Part shown: in pieces, positions 12,996 to 17,677 of the stretch
How the letters are laid out: every line of letters begins with the position of its first letter
Position numbering within the stretch: position 1 is the first letter of the stretch
From: an uncultured Slackia sp.
GTDB taxonomy: Bacteria > Actinomycetota > Coriobacteriia > Coriobacteriales > Eggerthellaceae
Direction of reading: 5' to 3'
DNA length: 17,677 nt
NCBI GenBank assembly: GCA_937895975.1
Contig: CALBLG010000208.1
Span: 1-17,677 of the forward strand
Translations under genes and position numbers: made by a program
The notes under the pieces: model-generated
What the model was told of the DNA's origin: nothing
The model's input: the letters and a program-made list of their open reading frames with translations, nothing else
Database searches by the model: none

Positions 12996-13991
12996 TTACT
13001 TCAACGTGGCGTACATGACGGCCTTGATGGTGTGCATGCGGTTCTCGGCCTCGTCGAACACCTTGGACTGCTTGGACTCGAACACCTCGTCGGTGACTTC
13101 CATCTCGGTGATGCCGAACTGCTCGGCCTTCTGGGCGCCAATCGTGGTATTGGTGTCGTGGAAGGCAGGCAGGCAGTGCAGGAAGATGGCCTCGGGCTTG
13201 GCCAGTGCCATGACGTCGGCAGTGACGCGGTACGGCTCGAGCTCCTTGATGCGCTCGGCCCAAACCTCGTCGGGCTCGCCCATGGACACCCACACGTCGG
13301 TGTAAATGACGTCGGCGTTGGTGCAGGCTTCTTTCACGTCATCGGTCAGCAGAATAGTGCAGCCGTTCTCGGCGGCGATGGGTTTGCAGGCCTCCAGCAC
13401 GTCGTCGGCAGGCATGCAGTGCTTGGGCCCGCAGGCCACGAAGTTCATGCCCAGCTTGGCGCACACGACCATCAGCGAGCGAGCGACGTTGTTCTTGCAG
13501 TCGCCCATGAACACCAGGGTGCGGCCCTTGATGTCGTAGTTGAAGTTCTCTTGCACGGTGAGGATATCGGCCAGCATCTGGGTGGGATGCCACTCGGTGG
13601 TAAGGCCGTTCCACACAGGCACGCCGGCATTTTCGGCGAGGCACTCAACGTCGGCCTGCGCAAAGCCGCGGAACTCGATGCCATCGAACATGCGGCCCAG
13701 AACGCGGGCGGTGTCTTCGATGGATTCTTTCTTGCCCATCTGGGAGCTGTTGGGATCGAGGTAGGTCACGCCCATGCCCAAATCCATGGCGCCAACCTCG
13801 AAGGCGCAACGGGTGCGGGTCGAGGTCTTCTGGAACAGCAAAACGATGTTTTTGCCCTCGAGATAACGATGCGGCACGCCGGCGCGCTTCATATCTTTGA
13901 AGTTTTTGGAAAGCTTCAGCAGGTACTCGATTTCCTCGGTAGAGAAGTCGAGCAGACGCAGGAAATGACGACCGGAAAGACTGACACCCAT
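12996..13991 (-). CDS. arcB: Ornithine carbamoyltransferase, catabolic
   Basis: This 331-aa transferase runs in the catabolic direction: citrulline plus phosphate gives ornithine and carbamoyl phosphate. Carbamoyl phosphate-binding STRTR is at 57-61. HPTQ, the DVWVSMGE ornithine-loop region and the catalytic HCLP motif (in FLHCLPAFHD) are all present. The context in the arc operon indicates the degradative isozyme. The gap to arcA (115 bp) carries two strong hairpins, and a ribosome site (GGAG) precedes the ATG. Confidence 0.97.
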   Translation of the reverse strand: MGVSLSGRHFLRLLDFSTEEIEYLLKLSKNFKDMKRAGVPHRYLEGKNIVLLFQKTSTRTRCAFEVGAMDLGMGVTYLDPNSSQMGKKESIEDTARVLGRMFDGIEFRGFAQADVECLAENAGVPVWNGLTTEWHPTQMLADILTVQENFNYDIKGRTLVFMGDCKNNVARSLMVVCAKLGMNFVACGPKHCMPADDVLEACKPIAAENGCTILLTDDVKEACTNADVIYTDVWVSMGEPDEVWAERIKELEPYRVTADVMALAKPEAIFLHCLPAFHDTNTTIGAQKAEQFGITEMEVTDEVFESKQSKVFDEAENRMHTIKAVMYATLK

Positions 13992-14047
13992 GTTGATTCC
14001 TTTCTTCGGAGGAGCACTTGCCGCCCCTCGCTGGGTCTTTCTATTGC

Positions 14048-14098
14048 GCCCCGCCGCTGATCAGGCGGCGGGGCTACTAAGCGGTGTGGCGACACCGC
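14048..14098 (-). promoter_or_regulatory. Two intercistronic hairpins between arcA and arcB
   Basis: GCCCCGCCGC (14048-14057) pairs perfectly with GCGGCGGGGC (14065-14074), and GCGGTGT (14081-14087) pairs with ACACCGC (14092-14098). Neither is followed by a T run. They may protect the arcA message or reduce read-through, making ArcA more abundant than ArcB and ArcC. Confidence 0.65.
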
Positions 14099-14106
14099 CA
14101 AGCTCA

Positions 14107-15354
14107 CTAAAGGTCTTCACGCTGGAAGGGCATGCTCATGCAGCGCGGGCCACCACGACCACGGGACAACTCTGCCGAAGGCACGACCAACAGGTTGAGC
14201 CCTTCTTTGTAGAGCACCTCGTTGGTGACGTTGTTGCGCTGATACACGCAAATAGTGCCCGGCTCGACGCACAACGTGTTGGAACCGTCGTTCCACTGCT
14301 CGCGGGCCGCTGCAATGGGGTCGCCGCCGCCGCAGGGAATGAGCTTGATGCCATCGACGCCCGTGGCGTATTCGAGAATCTTCTCGAGGGAGTCGGTATG
14401 TTCTTTGATATCGACTTCGCCTTCAGTGGCGCCCTTGGTCATCTCGTAGACGCGCAGGGTGCCCATGATGGCCGGGTGGATGGTGAACTTATCGACATCT
14501 ATTTGCGTGAACACGGTGTCGAGATGCATGAATGCACGAGAATTGGGGATATCGAACGCGAAAATCTTCTCGATTTCGCAGCCCTCGGTCTTCCAGAAGA
14601 TGTTCTGGGCCATGAGGTCGATAGCGGCGGCCTGGGTGCGCTGGGAAATGCCAACGGCCAAGGCGGTGCGAGACAGGTTCAGCACGTCGCCGCCCTCGGT
14701 GTGGAACGCCGCATCGCGGCGGAACCACAACGGGGTTCCCTTGTAATCGGGGTGATACTTGAAGATGTACTTGCCGTACAGCGTCTCGCGATTGCGGGTG
14801 ACCGAATACATGCGGTTCAAGTTCACGCCATTGCCGACGCACGCGAACGGATCGCGGGTGAAGTACAAGTTCGGCATCGGGTCGATGATCAGGTCGCTTT
14901 GCTTGTCGCTGTGGTCGCTGACCAGATCGTCGAGCGTGACAGACGAGGTGAGCGGCATATCGATTTCGCTCTTGGCAACGCCGGCCATCGTCTTTTTCAC
15001 AAACTCGAGGTTGTCGGTGAACGAGTTCAGATACTCGCGCACGATGCACGGCATCTTCTGGCCGCGAATGCCAGCCTCGGCCAAATACTGGTCGAGGAAC
15101 TCATCGCGAACACCCGGATTCGCATCGAAAGCCTCGGCGACGAGCTTTTCGAGATACAGAACCTCGACGCCCTGTCCGCGAAGGATTTCGGCGAATCGAT
15201 CGTGCTCCTGCTGTGCGACTTCCAGGTACGGAACGTCGTCGAACAGCAGGCGCTCGAGCTCATCGGGAGGAAGGTTGAGCAGCTCATCGCCCGGACGATG
15301 CAAACACACCTTCTTCAGCTTACCGATTTCGCTCGTTACATGAATACCTTTCAT
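14107..15354 (-). CDS. arcA: Arginine deiminase
   Basis: This 415-aa cytoplasmic hydrolase turns arginine into citrulline and ammonia, the first step of the ADI pathway. It supplies ATP (through ArcC) and acid tolerance under anaerobic conditions. Guanidino-group-modifying motifs are visible: FTRDPFACVGNGVNLNRM, EGGDVLNLS, HLDTVFTQID, and the catalytic cysteine C405 in GGPRCMSMPF. Length is normal. The ribosome site AGGAGG is strong. It is first in arcABCD, with a promoter about 45 bp upstream and a cluster of ARG-box-like palindromes further out. Confidence 0.98.
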   Translation of the reverse strand: MKGIHVTSEIGKLKKVCLHRPGDELLNLPPDELERLLFDDVPYLEVAQQEHDRFAEILRGQGVEVLYLEKLVAEAFDANPGVRDEFLDQYLAEAGIRGQKMPCIVREYLNSFTDNLEFVKKTMAGVAKSEIDMPLTSSVTLDDLVSDHSDKQSDLIIDPMPNLYFTRDPFACVGNGVNLNRMYSVTRNRETLYGKYIFKYHPDYKGTPLWFRRDAAFHTEGGDVLNLSRTALAVGISQRTQAAAIDLMAQNIFWKTEGCEIEKIFAFDIPNSRAFMHLDTVFTQIDVDKFTIHPAIMGTLRVYEMTKGATEGEVDIKEHTDSLEKILEYATGVDGIKLIPCGGGDPIAAAREQWNDGSNTLCVEPGTICVYQRNNVTNEVLYKEGLNLLVVPSAELSRGRGGPRCMSMPFQREDL

Positions 15355-15405
15355 GCGAGCCTCCTTTTCCTCTCTCTTGCCGGTCTTCCCAAATCCGACA
15401 CCGCC

Positions 15406-15434
15406 ATAATGACAGGCCGATTCAAAAAGCGCAA
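15406..15434 (-). promoter_or_regulatory. arcA promoter
   Basis: On the minus strand TTGCGC (15429-15434) and CATTAT (15406-15411) are 17 bp apart. Transcription would start near 15399 and give a leader of about 45 nt ending in a strong ribosome site. Confidence 0.7.
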
Positions 15435-15489
15435 GCGAGATTTTCAGGCCGTTGACCTGCGATAACTCAAATTCTTGTATTGTTACGTA

Positions 15490-15565
15490 TTTTTATCCAT
15501 TTCGTTATTTTTCCCTACGTGACTTTTGGATAAAAACGCGGGTTTTTGAATAACTTTTTTCAAAA
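15490..15565. promoter_or_regulatory. AT-rich region with inverted repeats upstream of arcA
   Basis: TTTTTATCCA (15490-15499) and TGGATAAAAA (15527-15536) are a perfect inverted pair. TTTTGAA (15544-15550) and TTCAAAA (15559-15565) form another, containing a half ARG-box-like TGAATAA. The stretch is far more AT-rich than its surroundings and sits about 90-165 bp upstream of the arcA start. It probably holds activator or repressor sites. I cannot name the factor. Confidence 0.4.
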
Positions 15566-15623
15566 TTTATCTTCCAGAGCTTATCTATTCGAGCTTTTTC
15601 ATCAGCAAAAGTCGAAGCAATTC

Positions 15624-15721
15624 TGCATACTATGCAAAACTGGTGCATATATGCATGAATCAGACCGCTCTAAAAAAGATGGTTATGCATAATAGTTCGT
15701 CCAATACGCATCGCAATGCAT
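15624..15721. promoter_or_regulatory. Array of ARG-box-like palindromes
   Basis: Four short palindromes built on GCAT/ATGC occur in 100 bp: TGCATACTATGCA (15624-15636), TGCATATATGCA (15644-15655), TTATGCATAA (15683-15692) and GCATCGCAATGC (15708-15719). The first two are centred about 20 bp apart. They resemble the TGNAT...ATNCA core of ArgR/AhrC operators, which fits control of arginine catabolism. No argR gene is in the window. Confidence 0.5.
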
Positions 15722-15831
15722 AAGGCGCATATTTACGCCCGAATGGCACAAAGGGATGGGAAAGGGAGCAACGAATCGCCCGAACCGGGCGCAGCGCCGA
15801 CGGCTTCCGCCGCTCGTCAGAACTGCGAAAC

Positions 15832-15939
15832 AAAAAAAGAAAAGAGCCGGTCTCCCCAGAACGGCTCTTTTCAAAAAATGGAGGCCCCGCTTCCCCTCCT
15901 ATAAGCGGGAACCTGTAGTTACCGAAGCTTCAATAGCCT
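15832..15939 (-). ncRNA. Candidate structured small RNA with intrinsic terminator
   Basis: A minus-strand transcript of about 108 nt is bounded by a promoter (15944-15973) and a strong terminator. The terminator stem AAAAGAGCCG/CGGCTCTTTT (15840-15849 and 15862-15871) runs into TTTCTTTTTTTG. Inside, GAGGC (15940-15936) can pair with GCCTC (15885-15881) to enclose a hairpin CCCGCTT/AAGCGGG (15886-15892 and 15903-15909) whose loop holds AGGAGG. No start codon follows that motif. I do not recognise a known RNA family; it could also be a leader or attenuator relic. Confidence 0.45.
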
Positions 15940-15943
15940 CTGT

Positions 15944-15973
15944 ACTATAGGTGCATTTTACACCGATTGATAA
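15944..15973 (-). promoter_or_regulatory. Promoter of the candidate small RNA
   Basis: On the minus strand TTATCA (15968-15973) and TATAGT (15944-15949) lie 18 bp apart, which would start transcription near 15938. Confidence 0.5.
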
Positions 15974-16099
15974 GCAGCGTCGATAAGATGGCGGAAAAGT
16001 TTAGTCGAAATCGCCCACCAATTTCCCCTGAGTGTAGAAAAACACTCGCGCCATACGGACGCTTTCGCAAAGTTGAGTGAAATCCATAAGCCAAAAGCT

Positions 16100-16121
16100 G
16101 TTAAACGCTCTAGGCTTTAAC
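16100..16121. repeat. Palindromic repeat copy D (degraded)
   Basis: GTTAAACGCTC is kept on the left side, and TTTAACACGTG on the right matches the right arm of the family. The centre is changed, so only GTTAAA/TTTAAC still pair. It sits between recR and the arc region next to the large palindrome. Confidence 0.6.
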
Positions 16122-16143
16122 ACGTGTAACACATGAAAAAGCG

Positions 16144-16219
16144 GCGCGAAGAGGGGCCTGTCCAGATTTCTGAACGCCTGGAACGTTGTGAAGAAATCTG
16201 GACAGGCCCCTCTTCGCGC
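16144..16219. repeat. Perfect 28-bp inverted repeat downstream of recR
   Basis: Arms 16144-16171 and 16192-16219 are exact inverse complements with a 20-nt loop. On the minus strand the hairpin is followed by CGCTTTTTC, so it may also terminate the dnaX-ybaB-recR transcript. It shares GAGG-N3-CTGTCC with the 9186-9246 palindrome, suggesting one REP-like family. Confidence 0.93.
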
Positions 16220-16237
16220 GGACGGGTCAATACCAGC

Positions 16238-16834
16238 CTATAAAGCGCGACGGCTTTCGATAGCCCGCCCAAGGGTAACCTCGTCGGCGAATTCCAGATC
16301 ACCGCCAACAGGCAGGCCGCTGGCAAGCCGCGTAACCTTGATGCCCAAGGGCTTGATGAGCCGAGCGAGGTACGCCGCCGTGGTTTCGCCCTCCACGTTG
16401 GGGTTGGTAGCCAAAACCACTTCGCTCACGTTTTCGCCAGAAAGTCGCGCCATAAGCTCGGTGACGCGCAAATCGTCGGGGCCAATGCCATCCATCGGCG
16501 AGAGCGCCCCGCCCAAAACATGGTACAAGCCCGAATAGGCACCCGTGCGCTCGATGGCCGACACGTCGCGAGGTTCGCTCACCACGCAAATGACATGCGT
16601 GTCACGGCTTGGCGAGGCGCATACCTCGCACAAGTCGCCCTCGGCGTAGTTGAAGCACTTCGAACAGAAATGCACCGCGTCCTTCACCTCGATGATGGCA
16701 TCGGCTAATCGAAGCGCAGAATCGCGCGGAGAATTCAACAGCCAATACGCGATGCGTTGGGCGCTTTTCGGGCCCACGCCCGGCATGCGCTCGAGTTCGT
16801 CGAGCAATTTTTGGATGGCCGGAGCCGATTCCAC
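16238..16834 (-). CDS. recR: Recombination mediator protein RecR
   Basis: RecR acts with RecO/RecF to load RecA on gapped DNA. With the GTG start at 16834 the protein is 198 aa, the normal length, beginning MESAPAIQKLLDE. It has a helix-hairpin-helix (RMPGVGPKSAQR, 16-27), a four-cysteine zinc finger (C57, C60, C69, C72) and a Toprim domain with E87 in VVSEPRD. I chose the GTG because GAGGGG lies 9 nt upstream. The open frame extends further, but only over the 3' end of ybaB. It lies 14 nt downstream of ybaB, in the conserved dnaX-ybaB-recR operon. Confidence 0.96.
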   Translation of the reverse strand: MESAPAIQKLLDELERMPGVGPKSAQRIAYWLLNSPRDSALRLADAIIEVKDAVHFCSKCFNYAEGDLCEVCASPSRDTHVICVVSEPRDVSAIERTGAYSGLYHVLGGALSPMDGIGPDDLRVTELMARLSGENVSEVVLATNPNVEGETTAAYLARLIKPLGIKVTRLASGLPVGGDLEFADEVTLGRAIESRRAL

Positions 16835-16848
16835 GAAGCCGCGCCCCT

Positions 16849-17157
16849 CTACATCAAGCCGGGGATGTTCATGCCGCCGGTCGCCTGGCCGATGCGCGCA
16901 GAGCCCTGGGCCGAAACGGCGCGCAAGGCCTCGTTCACGGCGGCGCACACCATGTCTTGCAGCATTTCAACGTCGTCGGGGTCGACGGCAGCCGGGTCGA
17001 TGGTGATGGACTGCACGGTCATATCGCCCTGGGCAACGACCTTCACCATGCCGCCGCCCGCAGTGGCCTCGGCCGTCATGGTTTTGATTTCTTCCTGGGC
17101 CTTGGCAAGCTCGGCCTGCATTTTCTGCGCCTGGCGCATCATTTTCTTCATATCCAT
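16849..17157 (-). CDS. ybaB: YbaB/EbfC family nucleoid-associated protein
   Basis: This small 102-aa DNA-binding protein of the YbaB/EbfC family is a dimer with a helical N-terminus and a beta-sheet core. The sequence shows the expected helix (MDMKKMMRQAQKMQAELAKA), the GGGMVKVVAQGDMTVQSITI strands and the acidic segment DPDDVEMLQDMV. The ribosome site AAGGAG precedes the ATG. It sits between dnaX and recR, as in most bacteria, and is probably co-transcribed with them. Its tail is rich in Gly and Met (GGMNIPGLM). Confidence 0.96.
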   Translation of the reverse strand: MDMKKMMRQAQKMQAELAKAQEEIKTMTAEATAGGGMVKVVAQGDMTVQSITIDPAAVDPDDVEMLQDMVCAAVNEALRAVSAQGSARIGQATGGMNIPGLM

Positions 17158-17268
17158 GGTGTGTCTCCTTACTTATGTATGCCGCATTGGCGGCCGATTC
17201 ACGCGTTGGGTCGAAAGCCTACCATATCAGGTGCCGCGCCATAGGGCGCGACGCACTTTTCCGCCAGG

Positions 17269-17677
17269 TCATCGCTCTTCAACCACGTTGTCCATGCTCA
17301 CGCCAAACGCGCCGAATATCTCTTCGATCGACATCTCGCCATTGGCAGCGCCCGATGCCGCGGGCGCCGTCGGCTGCGGTTGCGTCCCTCCGCCCCCGAT
17401 GCCCTTGGGCATGGCCCTGTTCGCAAACGGATTGGGGCGTGCGGGCTGCACCGGGATAGGCGCAGGCGGTTCGGGTGGAAGCTCTGGCTCGGCAGGTTTC
17501 GCCTGCTCGGGTCGAGAAGCGGAAGCCACGGCAACGACGTGCGGTTCCGTCTGGGCAGATGCGGCATCGTCGCCTACTTGGCCAGCCGTAGTATCCACAT
17601 CTTTGCCCTCGAGCATTTTCGTGTCGGAAGGCATGGGCCAGCCCTTGGGCTTCGCAAGGCTCTTCGACTTCAACTTC
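17269..17677 (-). CDS. dnaX: DNA polymerase III subunit gamma/tau, C-terminal part (runs past the window edge)
   Basis: Only about the last 135 codons lie in the window, and the frame is open to the edge. The visible part is low-complexity and Pro/Ala/Glu-rich, ending with an acidic helix (MSIEEIFGAFGVSMDNVVEE). This is the type of linker and tail that DnaX proteins have, and no catalytic motif is visible. The assignment rests on position directly upstream of ybaB-recR, the widely conserved dnaX-ybaB-recR order. A 111-bp gap separates it from ybaB. Confidence 0.7.
   Translation of the reverse strand, partial: KLKSKSLAKPKGWPMPSDTKMLEGKDVDTTAGQVGDDAASAQTEPHVVAVASASRPEQAKPAEPELPPEPPAPIPVQPARPNPFANRAMPKGIGGGGTQPQPTAPAASGAANGEMSIEEIFGAFGVSMDNVVEER

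Noticed and set aside
11760..14060. Very long plus-strand open frame (766 codons) opposite arcD, arcC and arcB
   Set aside because: It runs antisense through three well-identified genes, shows no family signature, and is expected from codon bias in GC-rich genes.
15683..15950. 60-65-codon open frames on both strands near the candidate small RNA
   Set aside because: They run straight through the strong terminator at 15832-15871, lack ribosome sites and look like chance frames.
16001..16087. 28-codon minus-strand ORF (MDFTQLCESVRMARV...) downstream of recR
   Set aside because: It has no ribosome site and no hydrophobic or known motif, and it spans a small hairpin (16030-16047). It may be a coding relic but cannot be supported.

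Overview
The window looks like part of a moderately GC-rich actinobacterial chromosome. An anaerobic member of the Coriobacteriia (Eggerthellaceae, Slackia-like) is my best guess. The reasons are a complete arginine deiminase (arc) operon with a YfcC-type exchanger, an iron-type alcohol dehydrogenase, housekeeping proteins of actinobacterial or low-GC style, and Cys-rich flavoproteins. The family assignment is an inference, not a database result. Almost every gene is on the minus strand; the exceptions are an HxlR-type regulator and the SRP RNA.

Layout from right to left, the direction of transcription. (1) The 3' end of dnaX, then ybaB and recR, a DNA replication and repair cluster. (2) A gene-poor stretch (about 15355-16237) with a 28-bp perfect inverted repeat, a candidate structured RNA with its own promoter and terminator, a row of ARG-box-like palindromes and the arcA promoter. 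(3) arcA-arcB-arcC-arcD: arginine to citrulline, then ornithine plus carbamoyl phosphate, then ATP, with a membrane exchanger; hairpins separate several cistrons. (4) rsmI, probably leaderless, and an iron-containing alcohol dehydrogenase. (5) A 27-codon hydrophobic ORF with a perfect but hairpin-sequestered Shine-Dalgarno (candidate type I toxin), then a YgjP-like metallopeptidase. (6) A plus-strand HxlR regulator divergent from a small monooxygenase-like (ABM) protein. (7) metG, a 43-codon membrane ORF, the SRP RNA (plus strand), then tatD, an iron-sulfur-flavoprotein-like reductase, rsmA, veg and tRNA-Ala(CGC). (8) At the left edge, a direct repeat of at least 143 bp that includes a 20-nt remnant of the tRNA-Ala 3' end.

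The housekeeping genes (dnaX-ybaB-recR, rsmI, metG-tatD-rsmA-veg) follow the order known near the origin in Bacillus subtilis. The arc operon, alcohol dehydrogenase, small-protein locus and HxlR/ABM pair look like later insertions into that old block.

The most unusual signal is a roughly 31-35-bp palindrome, ACGCGTTAAACGCTC-N-GAGCGTTTAACGCGT, present in four versions. Three are intergenic. One lies in frame inside the flavoprotein gene, exactly between two cysteines of its CxxCxxC...C motif, and removing it would restore the usual cysteine spacing. Other points are an SRP RNA with an apparent hexaloop in place of the GGAA tetraloop, and the candidate toxin locus.
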